A stretch of DNA of 64,000 bases from positions 558,001-622,000 of the forward strand of contig NZ_ATUV01000001.1 of the NCBI RefSeq assembly GCF_000420385.1, in the 5' to 3' direction. The notes beneath the pieces were generated by a model, which saw only the letters and a program-made list of their open reading frames with translations, was not told the origin of the DNA and did no database searches. The translations under genes were made by a program, and so were the position numbers. Positions 21,684 to 32,346 of this stretch are shown here, in pieces. Every line of letters starts with the position of its first letter. The first letter of the stretch is position 1. The stretch comes from Hippea alviniae EP5-r. Lineage in GTDB: Bacteria; Campylobacterota_A; Desulfurellia; Desulfurellales; Hippeaceae.

Positions 21684-22550
21684 TTAAATCTCCACATTGA
21701 GAATTTTTCTTGCAAGATACCCTATGAAAAAGGATACAACGCTTACAGAGAAGCTTATTAAGAACATTTCAAGAAAACTTCTTTTGAACGATGTCTCTTT
21801 TACAACAGAAACAAAGAAACTAAAGATTAATATCACTATGGTTGCATCGACAAACATAAGAATCAAAGAATATACGAAGTTTGAAAAGATAAAAAACGGG
21901 ACAACAAGCATTAAGACGGTTAAAAAGTAAGCAACGGTTGTGTAAAATGCAGCTTTAAGTGGATGCTCGTGTTTGTCCGCTTTTTGCGATAGATATTCAG
22001 AAGAACCCATACTTAATGCGGCAGATATACCCGTAACTACACCGACTATTCCTATAAGCTTTGCGTTTTGAAGTGCAAGTGATACACCAGCTAAAGCACC
22101 CGTGAGCTCAACAATCGCATCACTTATGCCCAAAACCATTGAGCTTATATACTCAATTCTCTCTTCTTTGAGCATATCGACAAGGAGTTTTTCGTGTCTT
22201 GTCTCATCTTCGATTATCTGTTTTGCTTGTGGTATTTTACCTATGATTGATTGATACTCTTCTATTGCCGTATCTTCAGATGCTTCCATCATTTTTACAG
22301 AAAAGACGATACCAAATATTCTGGCTATTAATATGTAAAAAAATACAACAAGCTTGTTTACCTTTACATCTTTACCTGTGTATTTTTTGAGTATGTTGTA
22401 ATGATTTAGCTCATCTTCTGCTATTTTTGAGAGTATCTTTTTATTTTTCTCGTTTACGCTTTTTATTTTGGAGAGTTTTTTGTAAATGAGATGTCCTGTA
22501 AGTTCTTCCTTTTCAAACCTAAGAAGCTTCGCTTTCAACTCTTTTTCCAT
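21684..22550 (-). CDS. mbfA: Ferritin-like/VIT1 fusion membrane protein (MbfA-type iron exporter)
   Basis: A 288-residue fusion. The N-terminal ferritin-like four-helix domain (about 1-140) has diiron-type carboxylates in FEKEELTGHLIY, EDELNHYN and DETRHEKLL. The C-terminal VIT1/CCC1 membrane domain (about 145-288) has GISDAIVELTGALAGVSLAL and MGSSEYLSQKADKHEHPLKAA. In MbfA the first domain senses or binds iron and the second exports Fe2+ or Mn2+ (family knowledge). I use the ATG at 22548-22550, just after GGGGGAG, rather than a start 21 nt upstream. It leads the operon mbfA-cyuA-mcp. Confidence 0.88.
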   Translation of the reverse strand: MEKELKAKLLRFEKEELTGHLIYKKLSKIKSVNEKNKKILSKIAEDELNHYNILKKYTGKDVKVNKLVVFFYILIARIFGIVFSVKMMEASEDTAIEEYQSIIGKIPQAKQIIEDETRHEKLLVDMLKEERIEYISSMVLGISDAIVELTGALAGVSLALQNAKLIGIVGVVTGISAALSMGSSEYLSQKADKHEHPLKAAFYTTVAYFLTVLMLVVPFFIFSNFVYSLILMFVDATIVILIFSFFVSVVKETSFKRSFLEMFLISFSVSVVSFFIGYLARKILNVEI

Positions 22551-22569
22551 TCTTTTCTCCCCCGAGCAC

Positions 22570-22597
22570 ATTATATATCTAGTTTCCGTAAATGCAA
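22570..22597 (-). promoter_or_regulatory. Promoter of the mbfA-cyuA-mcp operon
   Basis: On the minus strand a perfect TATAAT (22570-22575) lies 16 nt after a weak TTGCAT (22592-22597), and about 20 nt before the mbfA ATG. The region further upstream (about 22614-22646) is very A+T rich with a small AAATAAT/ATTATTT inverted repeat. That could be a Fur-family operator, but the match is not good enough to call. Confidence 0.6.
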
Positions 22598-22701
22598 GTG
22601 AAATCAGGTTAAAATATTATTAAATAATTTTTAACTTAATTATTTTTTGACAAAACGGTTGATTTTGTTAAGAATGGTAAAAACGATTTATAGGTGATAG
22701 C

Positions 22702-23157
22702 ATGAAGATTGAAAAGCCTTGCGTTAAATTTGGTGGATTTTTTAAAACAAAAGGTGCTTACGCTTTACTTATAAAGGTTGATAGGGACAGGGATATTGTT
22801 ATTGGAGCTTTGGGGAATGTAAGTTTTAAAAAAGGGTTTTATGTTTATGTGGGCTCTGCTATGGGTGGATTGAATCATAGATTAAAAAGGCATCTCTCTA
22901 AGAACAAGAAGTTAAGGTGGCATATTGATTACCTGCTTCAAAAGGCTGAAGTTGTTGGTGTTATGGTTTGGGAGTCGAACAAGAGAATAGAAGACAAGAT
23001 AGCAAAAAAGTTGATTAAAAGGTTTAAATTTGTAAAGGGTTTTGGAAGTAGTGATTCAAAACTAAAAAGCCATCTATTTTTCTGTAAAGATAGAGAAAAG
23101 TTGATAGAAACTCTATTTAAAGCCTTAAGAAGAAGCTCTGTTTTTGTTGAGTTTTAA
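22702..23157 (+). CDS. DUF123 (GIY-YIG-related) protein
   Basis: A 151-residue protein of the DUF123 family, small proteins related to GIY-YIG nucleases and common in archaea and thermophiles. It shows KGAYALLIKVD, KGFYVYVGSAMGGLNHRLKRHL (the GIY-YIG-like core), RWHIDYLL and a C-terminal GFGSSDSKLKSHLFFC. Sometimes the domain is fused to endonuclease III, which suggests a DNA-repair link, but the function is not established. Its end overlaps the methyltransferase gene tail-to-tail by 33 nt. AGGTGA precedes the ATG. Confidence 0.85.
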   Translation: MKIEKPCVKFGGFFKTKGAYALLIKVDRDRDIVIGALGNVSFKKGFYVYVGSAMGGLNHRLKRHLSKNKKLRWHIDYLLQKAEVVGVMVWESNKRIEDKIAKKLIKRFKFVKGFGSSDSKLKSHLFFCKDREKLIETLFKALRRSSVFVEF

Positions 23158-24234
23158 AAGTGTGAAGCTTTCTATATGATGAGTTTGTGGGAACATGTCA
23201 AATAACTTTATCTTTTCTATAGAATACAGGTTTTTTAAGATATTTAGGTCTCTGCTTAAGGTTGCAGAATCGCAGGAGATATAGATTACATATTGTGGCT
23301 TTTTTCTTATTATCCATTCGCTTACCAGTTTTGCTCCGTCCCGTGGTGGGTCAAGAAGCGCAAGGTCAAACCTATCTTTCAACTTAAATGGCTCCATTAA
23401 ATTGATTTTCTTATATCTGACATTTTTAAGCTCAAAGCTGTTTATGTTTCTTCTTAAAGAAGAGATGGCTTTTGTATCAAACTCTATTGCCGTTATCTTG
23501 TAACCTTCTATAGCAAGTGGTAGGGTAAAATTACCTATTCCGCAGAAAAATTCGACTATTGTTGAAATGTTTAGACTGTTTATTGTGTTTTTTAGCTCTT
23601 CAATGAGTTTTAAGTTGATTTCTCTGTTTATCTGGCTGAATGCTCCCTTTTTGTAAAAGAGCGGTTTATTTAAACCTAAATCAAGCATCATCTCATCGGC
23701 GTTTATATTCGAAAAATCGTCAACTTCTATTCTATTTAGTGAAGAACATCTGTATTTTTTGATAAACTCGTTTATCTGGTTGTCCGCAATATGACAGTAA
23801 TCGACTTTGATAAACTCGTTGCTCTTTTCTTTGAAAAGTCCCCAGTGTCCAAACCTGCACTTAAATTCAACCCTTTTTCTGTAATTGAACTGTTTTGGTG
23901 ATGCTTCTATCTCGATGCTGTCTATCTCTATTTTTGCTATTCTTTTAAGCACATTTCTAAAGGCTTCCTTTTTAAGTTCTAATTGATAATCGTATGTTGC
24001 ATGTTGAAGATTGCATCCACCACACCTGCCGTAATACTTACATTTTGGCTTAACCCTAAAGGGCGATGGTTCTAAAACTTTTGTTGTTTGAGCTATAGTA
24101 TAGCTCTTTTTCTCTTTTGTTATCTCTATTTCAACAGTCTCATTTGGCAGAGCATACCTTACAAACACCGTCTTTGAATCTATTTTGGCAATGCCGTATC
24201 CACCGTTTGCAAAGCCTTCAATCTTTACAATCAT
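23125..24234 (-). CDS. TrmA/RlmD-family RNA (uracil-5-)-methyltransferase
   Basis: A 369-residue SAM-dependent enzyme that makes 5-methyluridine in 23S rRNA or tRNA. It has an N-terminal TRAM RNA-binding domain (about 1-58), a [4Fe-4S] motif with C65, C71 and C74 (CKYYGRCGGC) plus a later Cys in VDYCHIA, a Rossmann core with FCGIGNFTLPLA, and a catalytic region LDPPRDGAK and ISCDSATLSRDL that contains the nucleophilic Cys. The cluster favours the RlmD/RlmCD group over TrmA, but the exact target base cannot be read. It is divergent from the zinc-ribbon gene with 28 nt between starts. Confidence 0.92.
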   Translation of the reverse strand: MIVKIEGFANGGYGIAKIDSKTVFVRYALPNETVEIEITKEKKSYTIAQTTKVLEPSPFRVKPKCKYYGRCGGCNLQHATYDYQLELKKEAFRNVLKRIAKIEIDSIEIEASPKQFNYRKRVEFKCRFGHWGLFKEKSNEFIKVDYCHIADNQINEFIKKYRCSSLNRIEVDDFSNINADEMMLDLGLNKPLFYKKGAFSQINREINLKLIEELKNTINSLNISTIVEFFCGIGNFTLPLAIEGYKITAIEFDTKAISSLRRNINSFELKNVRYKKINLMEPFKLKDRFDLALLDPPRDGAKLVSEWIIRKKPQYVIYISCDSATLSRDLNILKNLYSIEKIKLFDMFPQTHHIESFTLLKLNKNRASS

Positions 24235-24262
24235 AGCTCAAGTTAATAGTATATCAAAAGCT

Positions 24263-24490
24263 ATGTTTGTTGTAAAATGTGCAAAGTGCAAAACCAAGCT
24301 GTTAAAGTATAGAAAAGTCGGCAAAGGCAAACTTTTGCGCTGCTGGAAGGATAGAATTGTTGAAGATTACACTTCGAAAGAAGGCTCTTTTATGAAGTGT
24401 CCTAAGTGTGACGAGATTGTGGGCGTTGATGCTGGTGCATTCTTCAAAATGAGACAGGGAAGATTTACAACGCATGGCAGCTATGAGTGA
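24263..24490 (+). CDS. Small zinc-ribbon protein
   Basis: A 75-residue protein with two CxxC knuckles, CAKC near the N terminus and CPKC near residue 46, plus one further Cys (LLRCW). That fits one structural zinc. I start at the ATG at 24263 because a longer reading would run back over the divergent methyltransferase gene. It ends inside hemW (17-nt overlap), so the two are translationally coupled. No specific function can be assigned. Confidence 0.7.
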   Translation: MFVVKCAKCKTKLLKYRKVGKGKLLRCWKDRIVEDYTSKEGSFMKCPKCDEIVGVDAGAFFKMRQGRFTTHGSYE

Positions 24491-25595
24491 TATTTACTTT
24501 TATATTCACATACCGTTTTGCTATAGGAAGTGTCCTTACTGCTCGTTTGTCTCTTTTGAGAAAAAATTGAGTTTGGTTGATGAGTATGTGGATGCACTTT
24601 TAAAGGAGATTAGAGCGTTTAAAACTGACAGTATAGTAAGAACAGTTTACTTTGGCGGTGGAACACCAACTGTTCTTAAGATTGAGTATATAGATAAGAT
24701 TTTAAGCGAGATATTTAAGCGGTTTAAGAGTGATATTAGAGAGATAACTATCGAAGCAATCCCGTTGGGATTAAAAGTGGAGTATCTAAAGGGTTTGAAG
24801 AGCTTAGGTGTGAACAGAATCAGTCTTGGGGTTCAGTCATTTTCGGACTTTAAACTAAAAAAGCTAAGAAGACTCCACTCAAAAGAAGATAATTTAAAAG
24901 CTATTAATAATGTATTTGATGTTGGTTTTGATAATGTTAGTGTTGATTTGATATATGGAGTAGGTGAAAGTTTGGGTGATTTGGAAGGAGAGATAAAGTA
25001 TTTAAAATTCTATTCTTTTAAGCATGTCTCAACCTATATGTTGTCTATTGAAAAAGGAACACCATTTTTTGATATGTATAAAAATGGTAAACTTAAAGTT
25101 AACGATGATGAGCAGCTTGCTGATTTTTATCTGTTTTTGTGTGATGCGTTGGAAGGCTTAGGCTTTTTGCAGTATGAGATATCAAACTTTGCAAAAAGCG
25201 GTTTTGAGAGTAAGCATAATTTGGCTTATTGGGAGTTGAAGGAGTATAAAGGTTTTGGTGTATCTGCAAGTTCTTTTGTTGATTTCACAAGATTTAAGAA
25301 TAGCGAAAAGCTCGATATTTACCTTAGCAATCCAACATCGTGCTATAAAGTTGAAGAGAAACTTGATAAAGTTGAGCTTGCAAAAGAGATGCTGATTTTT
25401 GGTTTGAGAAAGAATGAAGGCATAAGCTTTAGTAAAGTAAAAACTCAGACAGGAGTTGACTTGCAAAAACTGTTCGAGCATCAAATCAATGAGCTTGTCG
25501 AAATGGGATTCTTGGAGAAAGAGTTAGACGGTCTCAAACTCAAAGGCTGCAAATCCATGTCTGTCTCAAACGCCATCCTGAGTCATTTTATTTAA
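24474..25595 (+). CDS. hemW: Radical SAM haem chaperone HemW
   Basis: A 373-residue HemN-like radical SAM protein. HemW inserts haem into respiratory enzymes rather than oxidising coproporphyrinogen (family knowledge). The cluster motif is CYRKCPYCSF (CxxxCxxC), followed by VYFGGGTPT, an RISLGVQSFS SAM-binding strand, and the C-terminal HemN domain with YEISNFAKSGFESKHNLAYW. The short length and absence of the HemN N-terminal extension support HemW. The start may be the ATG at 24474 or the next one at 24483. It is coupled to the zinc-ribbon gene. Confidence 0.92.
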   Translation: MAAMSDIYFYIHIPFCYRKCPYCSFVSFEKKLSLVDEYVDALLKEIRAFKTDSIVRTVYFGGGTPTVLKIEYIDKILSEIFKRFKSDIREITIEAIPLGLKVEYLKGLKSLGVNRISLGVQSFSDFKLKKLRRLHSKEDNLKAINNVFDVGFDNVSVDLIYGVGESLGDLEGEIKYLKFYSFKHVSTYMLSIEKGTPFFDMYKNGKLKVNDDEQLADFYLFLCDALEGLGFLQYEISNFAKSGFESKHNLAYWELKEYKGFGVSASSFVDFTRFKNSEKLDIYLSNPTSCYKVEEKLDKVELAKEMLIFGLRKNEGISFSKVKTQTGVDLQKLFEHQINELVEMGFLEKELDGLKLKGCKSMSVSNAILSHFI

Positions 25596-25631
25596 TACGG
25601 TAAACCCATTCACCCATCCACAACTTCCAAT

Positions 25632-26710
25632 TCAAAGTCCAAAATTCAAAATTCCCAGCTCAAGTTTTTCCATCCCTTTCTCATAAATCCTGCTATTTCC
25701 CTTGACTTCCAATGTAAGCGGGTCAAAGAAGAGAATCTCTTTTTCTGCCCATTTGGAGATAACTTTGATAAGCTCATGTTTGTTTGGAGAGTTATCTTTT
25801 AAAATAAACTTGCCATCTTTAATTATTATCTTTGCAACTTCTCTAAATATCTTCTCTTCTTCTTGACTATTTTCTCTTGCTAAGAAATCAACCATCTCCG
25901 TATAAGCCAAAAACGCCCTATGCTCTAAATACTCTTTCAATGTCTTAAACTCTTTCTTCTCAAACATCATTCTTTGTATATCTGGAATACAACCACCAAG
26001 ATAATCCCAGATGAGTTCTATTTCATTCTCTTTAAATCCTTCAGAACTCAACCATTCTACAACTATACTCTTATCAAGATGGTCAATCTTGAAGAATTTA
26101 CTTGTTTTCTTCAGTTTTGCATCATTATAAATCCTATCTATAAACACAGTGTTTGAGCTTAAGATAACAACATGAGATAGATGGGTCTCTTTTGTTAGAG
26201 AGACACAGAAGTTTAGAAACTCTTTGAGCAGTTCTTATGTATATATCCTCAAGTGTTTGGATTTCGTCGATGATGAGAATAGGGAGTTTATTAAGACTTT
26301 TAAACTTTTCTATTAGAGCATCAAATAAATCTATTTTTTTTCTCTTTAATCTTGTTGAATATCTTATAATCAAGCCTTATAACTCCTAAATGAAAGGTTA
26401 TGCCAAGCGTTTTATCCAAAGTCTTGTCTTCTGGAAAGATAAAGCTGTTTAAAAATGTTTCATAGCTTGATATTAGCTTTTCTCTCAAGTTTATATACTT
26501 CACCCACCAATTACCTTTGGGTTTTAAGTTCTCAAAATCTTCAAACAGCTCCTTTTCAACAACATACTCAATGAGTGTTGTTTTGCCTGAAGATTTTGGG
26601 CCATAAACCCAAAGGATTAACCCTGGTAATTGATTGAACCAATCAAGGAAGAAGTTTATCTCTTTATCTCTGTCTATGAGTTTTTTGTTTCTGAAGGTTC
26701 TTGTGTTCAT
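25632..26710 (-). pseudogene. Archaeal-type AAA ATPase (ATPase_2 family), broken by two frameshifts
   Basis: Three pieces in different frames together make one protein of about 359 residues. The first piece (from the ATG at 26710, AGGAG upstream) has Walker A GPKSSGKTT. The second has Walker B PILIIDEIQ. The third has the C-terminal region with IVVEWLSSEGF and a GGCIPDIQRM sensor-2-like segment. The frame changes at an 8-base homopolymer (26334-26341) and again near 26235. Removing one base at each site restores a continuous reading frame. Intact relatives in archaea and thermophilic bacteria are mobile-like ATPases of unknown role. Sequencing error at one site is possible; two sites argue for decay. 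Confidence 0.82.
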
Positions 26711-26797
26711 GGGTTGCTCCTTTTAGTCAGTTTGTTTTTATTATACAGGGAGTTTAAAAGAGTTTGCAAGAAAAATTGAAACAAATTTCTTTAATCG

Positions 26798-26825
26798 TTG
26801 ACATGCAATCTCTTTTTATTATAAT
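26798..26825 (+). promoter_or_regulatory. Strong sigma70 promoter for tRNA-Leu and probably metK
   Basis: Perfect TTGACA (26798-26803) and perfect TATAAT (26820-26825) with a 16-nt spacer, 14 nt before the tRNA. No other promoter is seen between the tRNA and metK. Confidence 0.85.
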
Positions 26826-26839
26826 CTGCACTCAGAAGT

Positions 26840-26927
26840 GCCGAAGTGGCGGAATTGGCAGACGCGCTAGATTCAGGGTCTAGTGGGCTTTACGCCCGTA
26901 GGGGTTCGACTCCCCTCTTCGGCACCA
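26840..26927 (+). tRNA. tRNA-Leu (anticodon CAG)
   Basis: An 88-nt type II tRNA including an encoded CCA. The acceptor stem GCCGAAG pairs with CTTCGGC. The anticodon stem CTAGA/TCTAG holds the loop TTCAGGG, with anticodon CAG reading CUG. The long variable arm GGGC-TTTAC-GCCC and T-loop GGTTCGACTCC are typical of leucine tRNAs. The discriminator is A, as leucyl-tRNA synthetase needs. Confidence 0.96.
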
Positions 26928-26955
26928 TTTTTTCGTATAGAAAGGAGCCTGCCAG

Positions 26956-29374
<2,419 letters not shown>

Positions 29375-29399
29375 TTTAAAGTTTTTAAGGAGATAAGCC

Positions 29400-30425
29400 A
29401 TGAAAAATAGAGTGATGGATGAGCTAAAGAAGGTCTTTTATCCGGGAAAAACCCATAGCGTTGTGAAAGAAGGGATAATTGATGATGTAGAAGTTGATGG
29501 TGGAAAAGTTATTGTTAAGATAAAGACGAAAGAGAAGAATCAAGCCGTAATTGATATGCTTAAGAAGAGCATTCCACTTGCTCTAAAAAGGATTGACGGT
29601 GTTGAAGATGTTGAACTTCAGATAGAAAAAATTGTTGAAGAAAAAGAGAAGGTTGCAAACATTAGATGGGTTATAGCGACCACATCGGGTAAAGGTGGTG
29701 TTGGAAAAAGCACGGTAAGTGTTAACACTGCGTTGGCGTTGGCTAAATTTGGGTATAGAGTTGGATTGCTTGATGCTGATATTTATGGTCCTAATATACC
29801 AACAATGATGGGTATTGAAGGTGTGCCTGTAATGCTTGACCCTAATCATAAAGATAAGATTCTGCCAACGGAGAAGTATGGGATAAAGGTTTTATCCATA
29901 GGGAATCTTGTGCCTAAGGATGCAGCAATAATTTGGAGAGGTGCTTTGATTCATCAGGCAATAAAGCAGTTCTTGGAAGACGTGAGCTGGGGTAATCTTG
30001 ATTTTCTTATGGTTGACCTACCCCCTGGCACTGGTGATGCTCAGCTTACTTTAGCTCAAGAAACAAAAGTTGCAGGTGGGATAATAGTAATAACCCCGCA
30101 GAATGTTGCCATGAGCGATGCTGCAAAGGCTTATGACTTTTTTGAAAAGCTAAAGATTCCAACTTTGGGTGTTGTGGAAAATATGAGTTATTTTGTCTGT
30201 CCACATTGTGGAGCAAGAACGGACATTTTCGACCATGGTGGAGCAAGAAAATTTGCAGAAGATAAAGGTTTGACATTTTTAGGTGAGATACCTATAGATG
30301 TTGAAGTCAGAGAAGGTGGAGATAAGGGTAAACCAATTGTAATTGCAAATCCAACTTCGCCTGTGGCTCAAGCCTTTGAAGATGTAGCAAGGAATATTGT
30401 TGAAAAGGTTAAAGCCCTAAGCTAA
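29400..30425 (+). CDS. mrp: Mrp/NBP35-family Fe-S cluster carrier ATPase
   Basis: A 341-residue P-loop carrier that holds and hands over [4Fe-4S] clusters. It has a short N-terminal MIP18/DUF59-like region (about 1-80) followed by the deviant Walker A SGKGGVGKST (about residue 100), VGLLDADIYGPNIP, PPGTGDAQLTLAQ and the bridging CPHCG motif (CxxC) near residue 264. It sits between ahcY and the phosphate-uptake genes with small gaps. Its clients may include the window's Fe-S enzymes, which is an inference. Confidence 0.95.
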   Translation: MKNRVMDELKKVFYPGKTHSVVKEGIIDDVEVDGGKVIVKIKTKEKNQAVIDMLKKSIPLALKRIDGVEDVELQIEKIVEEKEKVANIRWVIATTSGKGGVGKSTVSVNTALALAKFGYRVGLLDADIYGPNIPTMMGIEGVPVMLDPNHKDKILPTEKYGIKVLSIGNLVPKDAAIIWRGALIHQAIKQFLEDVSWGNLDFLMVDLPPGTGDAQLTLAQETKVAGGIIVITPQNVAMSDAAKAYDFFEKLKIPTLGVVENMSYFVCPHCGARTDIFDHGGARKFAEDKGLTFLGEIPIDVEVREGGDKGKPIVIANPTSPVAQAFEDVARNIVEKVKALS

Positions 30426-30435
30426 AGGAGGCTTT

Positions 30436-31101
30436 ATGGGTATTTTTGATTTATTTAGGAAGTCGCCGTTTATAGCAATAGGCGAGATGATGCGGGAAGT
30501 GATGGAGTGCACAAACAGGATACCATCGCTTTACGATGCTTTTGTTAATGGTGATTATGAGAAAGTGCAGCAGACAGCAAAAGAGATATCTGACCATGAA
30601 TATAGAACGGATGAGATAAAGAATAGTATAAGGCAAAGCTTGCCAAACAGTATATTTATGCCTGTTGCAAGAGGTGATTTGCTCCAGATTATAACATCTA
30701 TGGATGCTATAGCTGATAGGACAGAAGATTTAGGAGTGTTGATGACCTTTAAAAAGATTGCCGTTCCGGAAGAGTTAAAGAAAAAGATAGATGACTTTGT
30801 TAAAGTTGTACTAAAAGTTGTTGAACTTTCGAAAAGTGTTATAGACGAACTCGAAACACTAAGAGAGGCAAGTTTTACAGGTCCTGAAGCAAGGCACATA
30901 GTTGAACTGCTTGACAAAATTAACGAAAGCGAACATGAGTCTGATGTTTTTCAGTATGACTTGACAAAAATCGTTTTGAATACAGAAGGTCTTGACTGCG
31001 CGTCGTTAATGCTTTGGATGAAGATAATTGAGACTACGGGCGATATAGCCAACGCTGCTGAAAAAATGGCAAACAGGATTAGGCTAATTATATCCCAATG
31101 A
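30436..31101 (+). CDS. DUF47/PhoU-like phosphate transport accessory protein
   Basis: A 221-residue all-helical protein of the DUF47 family, PhoU-related and nearly always next to Pit transporters. It is thought to regulate or assist Pit. Typical segments are ISDHEYRTDEIKNSIRQSLP, MDAIADRTEDLGVLM and KINESEHESDVFQYDL, with acidic clusters that could bind metal. GGAGG precedes the ATG. It overlaps pit by 4 nt. Confidence 0.93.
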   Translation: MGIFDLFRKSPFIAIGEMMREVMECTNRIPSLYDAFVNGDYEKVQQTAKEISDHEYRTDEIKNSIRQSLPNSIFMPVARGDLLQIITSMDAIADRTEDLGVLMTFKKIAVPEELKKKIDDFVKVVLKVVELSKSVIDELETLREASFTGPEARHIVELLDKINESEHESDVFQYDLTKIVLNTEGLDCASLMLWMKIIETTGDIANAAEKMANRIRLIISQ

Positions 31102-32345
31102 GTCCGCTAATAATTGTTCTTCTGGCCGCAGCGTTTGGCTTTTATATGGCTTGGAACATAGGAGCCAACGATGTGGCCAATGCAATGGGAACAAGCGTTG
31201 GTGCCCGTAGTGTAACCTTTCGTCAGGCTATAATAATCGCCGCTATATTTGAATTTTCTGGAGCTATGCTTGTTGGCAACCATGTTAGTCTCACTGTTGC
31301 CAAAGGCATAGTTGACCCGTTTGCTTATTCTAAGCATGCAATGATTTTTGCTTACGGAATGCTTGCCACACTGCTTGCTGCAGCTTTATGGGTTAACCTT
31401 GCAACAAAACTTGGAATGCCTGTATCAACCACTCATTCCATAGTTGGTGGTGTTATGGGTTTTGGTATTGTTACGCATGGTTTGTCTTCGATTGAGTGGG
31501 GAAAGGTTGCAACAATAGTGGCAAGCTGGGTTGTTTCACCAATAACCGGTGGGATTATATCATTTTTTATATTTCTCTTTATCTCGAAAAAGATTTTAGC
31601 AGATGAGAAACCCGTTGTTGCTGCAAAAAAGTATGCTCCATTTCTGGCTTTTATGGTTTCTATGGTTTTAGTTTTCTCGATGCTTTATAAAGGTTTGAAA
31701 AACTTACATTTAAACTTTACATTTACAAACGCTTTACTTATTGCTGCAGGTGTTAGTGTTGTTTTCTATGCCGTTATTTATAAGATAGTTAGCAATATAC
31801 CCGTTGATACTACCCTACCCTACAAGAGAAGATATCCACAGGTTGAGCGTGTTTTTGCTATTTTGCAGGTTATAACCGCATCTTACATGGCGTTTTCTCA
31901 TGGTGCAAACGATGTGGCAAATGCTGTTGGGCCTTTGATGGGTGCTGTTTATGCTGCTGCTTTGACTTCTCATAAGCATCTTGAGATGTCTATGTGGGTT
32001 TTGAGTATTGGTGCCGTTGGTATAGTTGCCGGTTTATCTATGTATGGATATAAGGTTATCCTGGTTGTCGGGCGTAAAATCACCGACATGACACCATCAA
32101 GAGGTTTTGCCGCAGAGTTTGGTGCTGCAACAACTGTTCTGGTTTGCTCCAAGATGGGTTTGCCCATCTCGACAACTCACACGCTTGTTGGTGCTGTTAT
32201 AGGTGTTGGTCTTGCTCGTGGTATAGGCGCTTTGAATTTGAAGGTTTTGAAGGATATAGTTGTTTCTTGGCTTCTTACTTTGCCTATAGCTGCTGCCCTT
32301 TCTGCTGCAATATTTATGGCTTTGAAGGGTCTATTTTTGGGTTGA
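31098..32345 (+). CDS. pit: Low-affinity inorganic phosphate transporter (PiT family)
   Basis: A 415-residue inner-membrane carrier with about ten to eleven helices and two inverted PiT repeats. Each repeat carries the hallmark: GANDVANAMGTSVG near the N terminus and GANDVANAVGPLMG near residue 275, with the paired GMPVSTTHSIVGGV and GLPISTTHTLVGAV motifs. The substrate is metal-phosphate or phosphate with a proton or sodium ion. It follows its DUF47 partner and precedes ppx. Confidence 0.96.
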   Translation: MSPLIIVLLAAAFGFYMAWNIGANDVANAMGTSVGARSVTFRQAIIIAAIFEFSGAMLVGNHVSLTVAKGIVDPFAYSKHAMIFAYGMLATLLAAALWVNLATKLGMPVSTTHSIVGGVMGFGIVTHGLSSIEWGKVATIVASWVVSPITGGIISFFIFLFISKKILADEKPVVAAKKYAPFLAFMVSMVLVFSMLYKGLKNLHLNFTFTNALLIAAGVSVVFYAVIYKIVSNIPVDTTLPYKRRYPQVERVFAILQVITASYMAFSHGANDVANAVGPLMGAVYAAALTSHKHLEMSMWVLSIGAVGIVAGLSMYGYKVILVVGRKITDMTPSRGFAAEFGAATTVLVCSKMGLPISTTHTLVGAVIGVGLARGIGALNLKVLKDIVVSWLLTLPIAAALSAAIFMALKGLFLG

Positions 32346-32346
32346 G

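Noticed and set aside
22614-22646. Fur box between mbfA and the DUF123 gene
   Set aside because: The region is just A+T rich with a 7-bp inverted repeat and does not match the GATAATGATAATCATTATC pattern well enough.
26840-26927. tRNA-Leu as a phage or island attachment site next to the broken ATPase
   Set aside because: No integrase, tRNA-end duplicate or other mobile gene is seen; the tRNA is flanked by an ordinary promoter and metK.
26928-26955. SAM riboswitch before metK
   Set aside because: Only 28 nt separate the tRNA end from the ATG, too short for any known SAM riboswitch.
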